DNA of 64,000 nucleotides, from positions 53,764,918 to 53,828,917 of the forward strand of contig NC_134277.1 in the NCBI RefSeq assembly GCF_949628215.1. The letters run 5' to 3'. The position numbers and the translations under genes were made by a program. Position 1 is the stretch's first letter, and every line of letters starts with the position of its first letter. This stretch comes from Phalacrocorax aristotelis. Its lineage: Eukaryota > Chordata > Aves > Suliformes > Phalacrocoracidae. Shown piece after piece: positions 54,701 through 63,127 of the stretch. The notes beneath the pieces were generated by a model. It was not told the origin of the DNA. It saw nothing but the letters and a program-made list of their open reading frames with translations, and did no database searches.

Positions 54701-57700
54701 TTTTCTTTCAAATACTGCATAGTCACTTTAGCATATGGACTCAGACCACAATTAATTCTTCTCTTACAGCCCTCAAAAATGCTGTAGTTAGCCAGGCAAA
54801 ACTTTATAATCTCCACACAGCCCTACTCGTATCAGCGGAGCTGTGATGGCACAGTAATTTAGCTGCGCAGTGCAGGTCTAGGCACAGGGTTAGAAAAATT
54901 TCATTGAAGGTGAAAGGGGGAAAAAAGCTGCTGGCAAAAACCGGCCAAAAGGAAACGCTTTCATTTTAGTCACACAGATGTCTAGTCAGGAAAAGCATTT
55001 GTATGCAAAGACTTGAAATAATGACAGCTCCTTTTAAAATAATAGAAATGGTAAATATGGATCTCCTGTATGGAAATCTGTAGGTGGGGAAGAAGAATCA
55101 AGTTTAGGCTCTGTGTGTGTGTCTGTTGAAATAAGAAGATGGTGCCTTTGTACAAAGATACGATATCTAAGGTCCATTCATCATTTTTTAATCCTTTCAG
55201 AAATGACTTATTACTCAGGAAAAGCAAACAGAGCGACTGATTCCATCTGAGTTTAAAAATGTATGATCTGGGGTAAATTTTGGGAGACAGAATTGTCACA
55301 AGATGTTCCACTAATATTATTATTTCTATTGTGGGACTGTCCAGGGGCCCAAGCCTTAGGGGTGGTATTCAAAGGCGCTCCTGGGTGACTTAGGAACAGA
55401 AGTCTGGTGCCTGATTATGATTTTAAACATACATGTACACAGCAAAGGAATAATCGTTGCATACTGTATTCAACATTTATAAGGGTACTGTAGCTAGTTT
55501 TTCTCTGCTTTAGAAGCTAGGGGATTTCTGGACTAAAGCCTATTAAGTCCCTAAAGATTATATAAAGAATTACTCAGATTTTTTGTACAGGAATCCACAC
55601 CTCTACTGAAAATATGTTATGGCTCCACAAAATAAAAGTTAAAAAATATTTCTCTGGCTTGAGAGTGTTATACTGACTGAGATGCAGATGAAATGAAGGC
55701 ATCTCATATTTGTTGCTAAATTCTCAGGGTCCCAGGTGGTCCTGTGCAACATGAGAAAAAAACATGTCACCATATCCTACACTGAAATTGGTACTGGAGC
55801 TATTGGCAAGCATGCTATTGGAGCTATTGGAGAGCATGTCTGCTGTTTTGCAGCTGCAGAGGCGATACGGTTTACATCACTAGGCACTTCGAAAAATCCC
55901 ACTCTGAGCACCTGGATGATCAACACAAAAACTGTCCCCTTCCAGAACAATTTAGTACAGTATTTAGATGCTGTATATTGAGTAAAGAGGAAAGAAGAGG
56001 GGTTTTTTAATGAGTTCTACTTTCCTGTGGGTACCTCAGCCCTATACTTGGAGCTATGCTGCAGAGTGTTTATTACTACTTGCAAGGGATCTGAAGACCA
56101 CTGCTCAGAGACAACAGGCTGAAAAATGCTGGTTTAAGGATGTCTGCCTAGTGGGTTGTGATTGCATTAATTACAAACCATGAATCATGGACATCTTGTT
56201 CCTGCATTTGTAAGATTAAAGTAGGCTATATAAATAACAGTCATTACAGGGTTTTTAAGTGGATGACCATTCTTGCTTCCAGTAGCAAATTTGGAGAGCT
56301 CATTATCTTTATATTTCCACTAATGGGAGGGACATTGCATTCTACTGTTATAGATACAGCACTTTAGCTTTTTTTTCCCTTTGGTTTTGTGCCAGTGCTA
56401 TTGTTTCTTACTGCTGTGAGCTACAATGGATAGAGTCACAGCAAACATGAATATTGTGTCCAGCCCTGGACTTCTCAGTGAGCCCTTAAGAAGGCATCTA
56501 AAAATACATGAGCACTGGACAAAATATAAAGCACACAAGCTTGGGTCCAGGCTGGTTAAAAGCACTTTGAAGAATGCAATCACAACTAAAGCAGAAGTTT
56601 CCAATTCCAAACTGTACTTCCTACACTACTAGACTGGATTGGAGCAATGTATTTTCAGGATGCCAAGTTCTTTGTGTCAGACCTCTAGCTTCATGATATC
56701 ACCTCTAAAACATGAGATCTACTTTGTTTTCCATGACCATTTTCCTTTGGCTGTATGACCAAACACTGGGAAATAGAGGTCCTGATACCCCCAAAGAGAC
56801 TATGTCTCCTTCTTTGCATAAAGCTTCTTTCTGTCTCTCAGTTTTGATGCTAATGGTCACTCTTGCTTTCCATGCCCAACTTCTGAGGATATTCCACTTT
56901 TTACCCCATCTACTTCAGGCTTGATTTTGGAGAAAATGCATTTTAAGACGGATGCATGTATTGGATATTCTATTTTCCTCAAGAAAGACTAAGTCTTGTG
57001 TTGACTAACCATATATGCAGACAAGAATTATTATATACAGACATACAGAAATCTTCCTGGCTGTTCACATAAGAAATCTAAGAGTATTGTAAAACATGAT
57101 TCATACTATCAAACTGGAATTGTACAGCATCAGTATCCAAGTTACATATTACGATCTAGGGTACTATGACTCATCTTCAAATCTGAGTTATAGTTCAGAG
57201 GAGAAGCTGAGTTTATGCTAGGAGGTATTAAATTGCCAGAAATGGCAATGGATATCAAATCTGGTTTGCCATGTGCTACCATGGGGTATTGCAGGCAGTG
57301 ACCACATTTACTTTCTCCTGCATTATGTCTCAGATTTAGGAGGTACGCTAATACATGTGTAACTTATACATACCTAACTTAAAGTAACTCCCATGTTGTT
57401 TTCCAGTTACTGAACTAGTCTTCTTGGCAGAATCAGGATGGAAAATGATTGCTTCTTCTCCAGGCAACTAATGCAGCCATGCAATGAATTTTCTTCTTCA
57501 CTCCCAGTCCACAGAACTCAATATACTTCCATGGGATGCATTGAATAAGTAATGTTAGTATTGCTGTGTTTGCTCCCAGAGACCATTTTTGCTCTTGCTA
57601 AATTGATTCTCATTTATTCTGTGAATGTAAAATGAACATTTGTACTAAATGCTATATTTTCTCAAGCCTGCAGAGGAAAGGTGGATATAACCTATTCCCT

Positions 57701-60700
57701 TCCCTGTTTTTCCAGCTGTGTGTACCCTCAGGTGATTTGCAGAGTTGTTGGACTTCCAGCTAAGGTGTTCAGGAATCAGGCTGCTTCCAAAATTGAGGTA
57801 TTTAGATGCCATTGGGTATGCTGGCAGATTTCAGTGTCTGTGCCTGAGGGAATATTAAATGACACTCTTCCTTCCCAATTTTGACATATTCTTTTCAGCA
57901 GTGATGGGAACATGTAGAGTAGAACACAGACGATCCATTAGCAAAGCCTCTTTCCTTACTGTACATTAATTACACTTTCAAGAGATTTTAGGACATAATG
58001 AACATAAGAAATTCAGATATCCTTCTTTCAGTTTTATCAGCTCTCCACTACAATTATAACTTGCTCCAAGTCTTCTTTCCTGCAGGTAGGATACTGATGC
58101 CTCTCACCTTTTCTCAGCCTTCAATTTTCCCCACAAATTAGCAGAAAATAGAAGTGTGGAAAGGGGAGAAAGCCACAGATTTCAGGGGCTTGTTGAAATA
58201 AACTCTATTTCAGTTCAGCATTCTGCATTAAGTTTCTGTGTCTTGGGTGGGCAATCATATAAATCAGATGGCAGGTCCCAGCCAAGACCCAGCTAGCAAG
58301 GTATACGTTTTTAGTGTATTGGCTTTTTACTAAACACTGAACAAAATGAGTGCAGTTGCTGAAGGACCAAGGCCTCCTGTGGTCCAGCTTTCTGGGAGCA
58401 ACTGAAGATGGTGGCAGCGATATAAAGATACGCTTTTAAAAATACCTCCTTGTCTTTCTAATGTGATTCTCAAGTAATCCTGTAGGATTTGGTATTTATA
58501 TCACAATATAAACTGTAGCTAAATACTTTTACAGGTTGTCTTTTGTTTTTCTATTTAAATGTCAGGTACCATAGAAGTTAGCTGATGTTCTTTCTATTTT
58601 CTCTCATTACAGCCACAGCAATACCTAACTGAGCATGTATTTCCAATCAAGTCTGTCAGCCTATGGCTTAAAATTGGGCATTTATTTCTACCCCTAATGA
58701 TGGACAAAATCTAACACTGATTTCTGCTAAATGTTGGAACAGAAAAAGAAACTCACAGAGCTAACGGTCATGACATTTCCAGTTCCAACTTTCCAGATGT
58801 TAATGTTGGAGAAAAAACCTCAACAAACTATGCCTTTTTAGTCATTAAAAGGAACTTAAATATGTTCTTCTGTCAGTAGTAGTTGAAGTTGGATGAAGAA
58901 TAATGAGAATTAAAATACTTTTCAGGAGAGCTTTTTAATGTATTTCTTGATTGGTTTAAAATTGGTCGAATAATAGCAGTTTTTATTGAATGGACTGTTT
59001 AGCCAATAAATGATATTCCTTGTCAGTGTTACTCAAATAATTGTGTTTTATATATGCTCATGTCCACTGCTTTTTTATTTTGAAAGTAGAAATAAGAAGA
59101 GCTGGGTAAAGTGATCTAAATAGATACGAATGTGTGAACAAACCACCTTTTCTGAAAACAACCATATTTTGCTTGAAAACTTCCAGTGTGATACAGTGCC
59201 TGTGAACTCGCCTGCCTGTCTGACCCCACTCTTTGATCTTGAACTACTCTGTGAATTCAGTCAGCGGCAAAGATCTTAAAGACACTAAGACTCTGAAGTT
59301 ATGCTCATGGCATCAGGTAGAGGGAGATGTGAGTGGTTTCCTGCCAGGAGAGATAGCTATGCCATGAGCATAACTTCTGCTAAACTCAGAAGAATTCTAT
59401 TTGGGAAAAAGTGTTTAGAAATACCCTCCTCACAGGGTAATCTTAAGAGCTTACACTTTCTGAGAAACTAAATTGCCTTGGAGATAGAAATCTGTAGGAA
59501 ATCTAGCTTTAGTTTCAGTCTTCACAGATGAGCTTGGTGCTAAGAAAAACATTTTTACAAAAAAAGAATATGCCTGAAAGCAAACTGAACACAAGGCAAA
59601 CACGGCAATATTCCTCTTTGTTAAATTAGCTGATGCTGAGTGAAAAGTACTATTGTTCAACTCAGCTGTTAACTCTTAGCTGATTTCCTAGTGCTTAATT
59701 CCCAGATAATTTCAAAGAGATTTATGCATGAGCTGAGTGTTAAACATACTTAAATGTGGTAGTGACACAGGCATTGTATAGGCATATATTTAATATGAAA
59801 TATTCTGAATCCAGGCTTCAGCAACATCTTTAAGCACACTGAAGTTGAGGGGATTGCTCACATTCCTACAGATCCTTGCAGCTTCCAGCACCACGTTGGA
59901 TTATGTCATAGTAAGGGATCAGTATGAGTCTTATCTCTGAATTTGCCGAGTGGGTTGAACCACTGAATTCTGGCGGTGTTGAAAGAAGCCTCAATCAGTT
60001 AGTTAATTCTCTTCTGCATCTGGCTTGGCAACCAGTCAAGGAGAACAACAGTGCTCATTTCCTATTCATGTATTATGCACAATTTGCTTTGAATACCTTG
60101 TTTATTCTAACATGAAGGCTATATTTTCATTTCATTTTTGTACTACATTAGCAGGAAGACGTGAGAATTGAGGACACTACTCAACTATTGAGCCACAGAT
60201 CAATAGACTAAAAGTTTTTAAATGGCTTTGAAATGCCTACATTGATGAAGCTATATCCATTATTCTTCTCTCTGCTACTGGGGTAGAAACAATAAGTATT
60301 TTAAGAGCCCCAAAATAGATGGAAGTAGTAATATTGACTAAACAGAAACTGTTTGCCAGGAGATTAGGCTTTAGTTGGTAGGATTTAAATATGCCTGGCA
60401 TGTCAAAGCAATGTGACAAGCCAGCATTTTCATAATGTTCTGCATCTACCTCATAACTTGTTGTGAAAGGATGATGACTGTTGCCAGCTTGCTTTGTTCT
60501 TATTAGTATTTCTGAAGATAAGAAAGTGAAATGGCTCCATTTCAGGAATTAAGTCATTTCTTTGAGCCAAAATACTGACAGGAACCCTTGGTACAGGAAG
60601 ATAAATTAGAGTTCTGACTCCTGCATCACAAAAAAGAAGTCAACATTGCTTGAAAGGAGCCTTGCTCTTCAAGCTGGTGTTACTTTTTTTAACATTGCAG

Positions 60701-63127
60701 ATGTGAATGTCAAGTGAATTTTCTATATGAATTTCTGTAATATGAAATAGAACAGACTGTTGAACTCAGACACTTTGAAGCTCTGACTTTAAAAGGCAGG
60801 GATAATTTTAAGGAAGGGGAGGTCAGAAGACTCAGCAAGGGGAACACATGGACCTCAATCAATATTGAATAGTCAGCAGTATAGCACTATTTGCAGCCCA
60901 CATCTAATGGGATATTTGCCTTGTCTTTGTCACTGGTTACTCCAGCTCCCTCAAAACTGCATTTGCAATTCCGTCCCCTCCCTTTAAGTAGATGGTATTT
61001 GAATCCCTAGCGAATAGCTCTCTATCCCCCTCCATTCTAATCCAAAAAGTCTGCCTTTCCTATGGGTCCAAACCAGCAAAACCCCCACCGAGGCCCTCAC
61101 CTGCAACAGCAGTAGCTTCCTCCTAGTACACCTCATGTGGATCAGCCTTCTCCTGAGCTATTCTGGTCCAGACACTTCTGTCTGCTTCTTGCTTTATTCC
61201 TTTGACCTGGACACCCATGTCCTTTTGCTGGTTCTTTGCTGCGGTAAATAAATTTGTTTTCTTACTAGGGCAAGACCTTTTGCTGTTTAGTTGAGGTCTT
61301 CGTATTAGGACCCATCTTCTACTATCATGCTGGTGTATGTATTACCCGTGCCTTTGCTCTGGCAGCAAGCCCAGCCCATGTGCCCTCTGTGCCAGATGGA
61401 CACAAAAGGTCATTTTCCACCCTCCTCTCTTCCAAAGCACTTCTCATGACAGTTGTCCCTGGTACTCTGCTTGCTGATGACAGTAGGAAGAAAATGGACA
61501 GTGTCCATCTGTGGCTTCAGTTGCTCTTCTGCTCTTTGCCTGTACTACTTCTTGGTCACCCACCTTTTACCGTTTTCTGTATATTCATCTGGGACTGGGA
61601 GCTCTCAGAGCAGAGATTGGCTATCTTGAAACTCCTGTGAACACTGTAATGCTTGATCTGTGATTGATGCTTTCAAACCGTGCTGTAGGCTGTATCAACA
61701 TGCTTTTCCTGATGGAAAATACCACTGGCATATGAAGGAAGTGGCATGAAAGTCACGACCGAGATAAGAAGTGAAACCATTTATTACAGATGACTCACAG
61801 GCAAATAGGAAAACCAGCCATCAGCATTTCAGAAGACGAGTCACTGCAAACCTTCACCTCCTCTCCTTGCAATAATTCTAACATCATCTGTATTTATGGG
61901 CCAGTACCTTTGCATCACTTTTCACACCTTGGTCTAACTATTTCAATTGAGAGTAGTTCTTCAAATGGGACAAGCTCCTGGGCAGATATGGTTGAGACCA
62001 TGCACAGGAGCTCATTTACTTGCAAAGAATGCACAGTGAAAATGGGGGAGTGTAGTCCTTTGCTTTTCCAGTTTAAACAGAGATATGACAGACACCAGAG
62101 AAGGATGCAATATTGCTGGGAAATCGCATATTAAATAGCTCTTTAGTGGAAAAGTGCTGTAATTCCTACCATATCTTACAAAAAAAAAAAAGCAACAGAA
62201 AGCATATAAATATATCCCATATACACAAAAAATACAACACAGCTGTCTTGTAAGCAGGGATTAGTAGCAGGACAGTGTTCTAGAAACAGCATATATTTTT
62301 CCCCTGGGAAATTTAAAACCCCACAAATTTAGTCTATTCAAGGCCACAGAGAAACAATATGCCGCTTACGCTCTTTTTTCCCTTCCTAGTTGCTGAGATT
62401 GAAATTTCACAAACCAGGTGTCTGTACATTTTCCATTTTGTTTAAAAACTACAAAGTTCTTGTATCAGCATCCTTTTCTCCATTAAAAAAAAATAAGTGA
62501 ATGCATTCCTCTCCACATTTACATTTTTACATTCCCCTTACTTGGTTAAGCCAGACACCATGAAGTTATTTTAACTGTTCAATGCAAGAGCGTAACTGAT
62601 GGAGCAATACCATTACGAAGTACTTTAGAAAGGGTTTTACTAGAAAACACGTGAGATTAGTCTTAAACTAGTTTAATTTAAACAGTTCCATGACAACAGC
62701 TGGGAACATAACTTCTGGGAAATATAGGTGCAAATTCAGACTGGAAGATAAGATTCAGTGAGATCACTGAATTGCAGTTGTTTCATCTGTCACAGACATT
62801 ACTACATCTAGCAACATCTTTTTAGATCAGAGGCAGACTGAGCCCTGAGATAAGCAGCTATCCACCTGTCTTAGGGCAAGCTGTAGTTGGACATTAGGTG
62901 GCAACTGAACTCTTCGCCACACAACTTGCTTTTTTTGTCATTTTAATAGGGATTCCTGTGCAGTCCAGATGCCCTTTCCTCTCCCATACGCTACCTGTGA
63001 TTGCCAGCTGTGTAACGAAGAAGGTCATTCGAGATTTCCGCTTCCTCCTCCAATTAGAGAAGAGCACGATGGCATTTCCAGAAATTGTGACAATAAAGAG
63101 AATCCAAAGAGTCACCAGCTGCTCTGT
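18609..63127 (-). CDS. NPSR1: Neuropeptide S receptor gene, coding exons 2-9 (5' end outside window)
   Basis: This is the gene-level entry for eight spliced coding exons: complement of 18609-18702, 18826-19006, 21095-21184, 23127-23203, 32255-32456, 37199-37292, 37645-37748 and 62995-63127. Every junction has GT-AG dinucleotides and a matching phase, giving 324 residues plus TAG. The product is a seven-transmembrane Gq/Gs-coupled receptor for neuropeptide S at the plasma membrane; in mammals it controls arousal, anxiety and airway or immune responses. Visible family hallmarks are GN in TM1, LAITD in TM2, the TM3 and ECL2 cysteines, SIDRYH after TM3, CWSP in TM6, NPLIY in TM7 and the C-terminus [11 protein letters not shown]. 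Length and order match the human protein as remembered, with one extra residue in ICL3 and one in the tail. Coding exon 1 (start codon and extracellular N-terminus) lies beyond 64000. The frame is intact, with no internal stops. Confidence 0.95.
18703..18825 (-). other. NPSR1: NPSR1 intron 8, 123 bp, possibly retained
   Basis: This is a minimal-size intron with a weak donor (gtattg) and a normal acceptor preceded by a T-rich tract (gacaattccttattttctttag) with a plausible branch point near ttctgac. If it is retained, the frame continues after CPPFK as [11 protein letters not shown] and stops at TAA 18789-18791, losing the conserved [11 protein letters not shown] end. Human NPSR1 is known for two isoforms with different C-terminal tails, but the sequence of the alternative human tail is not seen here. 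Confidence 0.75.
18826..19006 (-). CDS. NPSR1: NPSR1 coding exon 8 (TM6, ECL3, TM7)
   Basis: 181 nt, phase 1 in and phase 2 out. The acceptor follows a long pyrimidine tract (ctctctgtctctcttccag|CATTTG). It encodes [20 protein letters not shown], then [20 protein letters not shown], then [20 protein letters not shown] and two bases of Lys. CWSP is the TM6 toggle motif and NPLIY the TM7 NPxxY motif. The block is the best conserved stretch of the window. The donor CAA|gtattg is weak: no G at -1 and no A or G at +4/+5. It is chosen because joining there to exon 9 restores the conserved tail with the right length and phase. Reading on without splicing reaches TAA at 18789-18791. Confidence 0.94.
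19007..21094 (-). other. NPSR1: NPSR1 intron 7
   Basis: 2,088 bp between exons 7 and 8, bounded by gtaagag and ctctcttccag. I see no exon, RNA gene or clear repeat in it. It contains an AT-rich stretch near 19130-19220. Confidence 0.85.
21095..21184 (-). CDS. NPSR1: NPSR1 coding exon 7 (ICL3 to start of TM6)
   Basis: 90 nt, phase 1 in and phase 1 out. The acceptor is ctttctccag|GTGGCAAA and the donor ATCCTTG|gtaagag, a strong site. The leading residue Gly is shared with exon 6. The exon encodes [19 protein letters not shown] followed by [10 protein letters not shown]. The AIKYSI segment at the base of TM6 is nearly invariant. The loop half is divergent and one residue longer than the human loop. 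The phase 1 end supplies the first base of Ala, completed by exon 8. Confidence 0.93.
21185..23126 (-). other. NPSR1: NPSR1 intron 6
   Basis: 1,942 bp between exons 6 and 7, bounded by gtgagcc and ctttctccag. No coding or repeat feature was recognised. Confidence 0.85.
23127..23203 (-). CDS. NPSR1: NPSR1 coding exon 6 (end of TM5, start of ICL3)
   Basis: 77 nt, phase 2 in and phase 1 out. The acceptor is cccttctgtag|CATCATA and the donor GCCCTG|gtgagcc. It encodes [20 protein letters not shown] and then LSSCP. The first half (TM5 end) is close to mammalian NPSR1. The second half, the start of the third intracellular loop, has drifted: AQAVILSSC replaces a segment I remember as TYETVISNC. It was placed by exact phase compatibility with exons 5 and 7 and by the IVIRTIW core. 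Confidence 0.92.
23331..23406. repeat. AAT/AAC microsatellite
   Basis: Imperfect trinucleotide tract made of aat, aac and gac units, with an uninterrupted (aat) run near its right end. It lies 128 bp from exon 6 inside intron 5. Read on the minus strand it gives an artificial leucine-rich open frame. Confidence 0.9.
23470..23592 (-). mobile_element. MIR-like SINE relic
   Basis: The plus strand reads ctttgcagatg, then ctgaggctcagagg, tttggcaagatctcacag and finally aaatctgcctgg. This is the order of the reverse complement of the MIR core (tttacagatgaggaaactgaggctcagagagg ... cttgcccaaggtcacacagc ... gtctgcctg). MIR elements predate the amniote split and persist in birds as decayed copies. Alignment by eye only. 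Confidence 0.6.
26345..26445 (-). mobile_element. Possible decayed MIR-like SINE
   Basis: The words ttatttacaggtgagagact, aaagagctcaggtggcatagtcag and acctgg occur in the order expected of a reversed MIR core, but similarity is weak and could be chance. Confidence 0.3.
26913..26943. repeat. T-rich homopolymer run
   Basis: Two T runs separated by ggtttg, the second with 18 T. It could be an old poly(A) tail in reverse, but no retroelement body was recognised beside it. Confidence 0.9.
28485..28501. repeat. Poly(A) run
   Basis: Seventeen consecutive A after tatatatacatgtt. Confidence 0.95.
31686..31790 (+). mobile_element. MIR-like SINE relic
   Basis: Reads ctgctgcagattgtctttgta, then attttgggcaaatca, then gggttttccattacaaaacggg. 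This matches the order of the MIR consensus (ctgtgtgaccttgggcaagtca ... cctcagtttcctcatctgtaaaatgggg). It is about 8 kb from the other copy and in opposite orientation. Judged by eye. Confidence 0.6.
32255..32456 (-). CDS. NPSR1: NPSR1 coding exon 5 (TM4, ECL2, TM5)
   Basis: 202 nt, phase 1 in and phase 2 out. The acceptor is gttgcacag|AAAGACAGG and the donor ATCAG|gtaagcc, a strong site. It begins [12 protein letters not shown] (TM4), continues [20 protein letters not shown], then the ECL2 segment [20 protein letters not shown] with the disulfide cysteine, and ends in TM5 ([15 protein letters not shown]). It is equivalent to human residues 160-227. The tyrosine matching human Tyr206, mutated to His in a reported human short-sleep family, is conserved (DDSYW). 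The last two bases AG are completed to AGC (Ser) by exon 6. Confidence 0.95.
32457..37198 (-). other. NPSR1: NPSR1 intron 4
   Basis: 4,742 bp. The plus-strand open frames near 32955-33431 and 33598-33960 have no recognisable domain or splice context and look like chance. A diverged direct duplication (33870-34004 and 34318-34452) lies in the middle. A C-rich run occurs at 35681-35700. Confidence 0.8.
33870..34452 (+). repeat. Diverged direct duplication, offset about 448 bp
   Basis: 33870-34004 and 34318-34452 align base by base: gctttataaaac against gttttataaaat, ctcatttttaaatg against tttgtttttaaatg, aaaatacggtcttgctaatcta against gaatatggccttgctagtcta, and tctgatgacatctatgtaagt against ctgataacacctaggtaagt. 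Looser similarity continues upstream (atactttatt at 33721 and 34227). It may be two tandem copies of an old unidentified repeat. Confidence 0.55.
37199..37292 (-). CDS. NPSR1: NPSR1 coding exon 4 (TM3, DRY motif)
   Basis: 94 nt, phase 0 in and phase 1 out. The acceptor is ctgccccag|GTGGTCC and the donor AAGGAG|gtagga. It encodes [20 protein letters not shown] and then [11 protein letters not shown] plus the first base of the next Glu codon. This is the rest of TM3, the DRY G-protein-coupling motif and the second intracellular loop, equivalent to human 129-159. It is almost identical to the mammalian sequence, as expected for the receptor core. It sits 352 bp from exon 3, unlike the multi-kilobase introns 2, 4 and 5. 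Confidence 0.94.
37293..37644 (-). other. NPSR1: NPSR1 intron 3
   Basis: 352 bp between exons 3 and 4. It contains an A-rich low-complexity run (37394-37417) and little else. The acceptor tract is short (tctgccccag). Confidence 0.88.
37394..37417. repeat. A-rich low-complexity run
   Basis: A runs interrupted by single G within intron 3, about 100 bp upstream of exon 4 on the minus strand. Confidence 0.9.
37645..37748 (-). CDS. NPSR1: NPSR1 coding exon 3 (TM2 and ECL1)
   Basis: 104 nt, phase 1 in and phase 0 out. The acceptor is ctttgcag|ATTCATTC and the donor TTCCAG|gtacag. With the G from exon 2 it encodes [20 protein letters not shown] and then [15 protein letters not shown]: most of TM2, the first extracellular loop and the start of TM3. 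It carries the TM3 cysteine (in IVCRVV) expected to form a disulfide with ECL2. The residue in the place of human 107 (TDINW in the reference human protein) is Ile, codon ATT. The open frame runs past the donor into the intron by chance; conservation stops at the GT. Confidence 0.94.
41353..41390. repeat. 19-bp perfect tandem duplication
   Basis: attatgacatatacaaaat occurs twice head to tail without a mismatch. Confidence 0.95.
53004..53020. repeat. Poly(T) run
   Basis: Seventeen consecutive T in intron 2. Confidence 0.95.
53545..53576. repeat. T run followed by TG microsatellite
   Basis: A run of T, then atat, then about seven TG units. Confidence 0.9.
53936..53958. repeat. AAAT microsatellite
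   Basis: About five and a half copies of the tetranucleotide aaat in intron 2. Confidence 0.95.
59295..59377. repeat. Perfect 19-bp inverted repeat with 45-nt loop
   Basis: gaagttatgctcatggcat (59295-59313) is exactly reverse-complemented by atgccatgagcataacttc (59359-59377). Inside the loop, cagg (59314-59317) can pair with cctg further on. The arms extend imperfectly outward. Confidence 0.9.
62995..63127 (-). CDS. NPSR1: NPSR1 coding exon 2 (TM1)
   Basis: 133 nt, entered in phase 0 and left in phase 1. The acceptor reads ...caatgcag before ACAGAG; the donor is CACAG|gtagcg. The exon encodes 44 residues starting [11 protein letters not shown], running through TM1 with the SGNAIVLF segment (the conserved TM1 Asn), then the basic first intracellular loop NWRRKRKSR and the start of TM2 ([11 protein letters not shown]). 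It aligns with human residues 50-93. The final G is the first base of the TM2 aspartate codon, which is completed in exon 3 across a 25-kb intron. Upstream, 63128-64000 contains no convincing exon 1, so the start codon is not in this window. Confidence 0.93.

Larger units (their letters stand above)
37749..62994 (-). other. NPSR1: NPSR1 intron 2, about 25 kb
   Basis: 25,246 bp between exons 2 and 3, splitting the codon of the TM2 aspartate. No conserved coding exon was recognised on either strand; open frames are short and featureless. Contents include a 19-bp tandem duplication (41353-41390), T runs, a TG microsatellite, an AAAT microsatellite, a perfect inverted repeat (59295-59377), a pyrimidine-rich block (about 39659-39722) and a possible old LINE 3' end near 61380-61640. 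Confidence 0.8.

Noticed and set aside
55790..55840. Repeated ggagctattgg words
   Set aside because: Three short copies with irregular spacing, probably a small local slippage event with no further structure.
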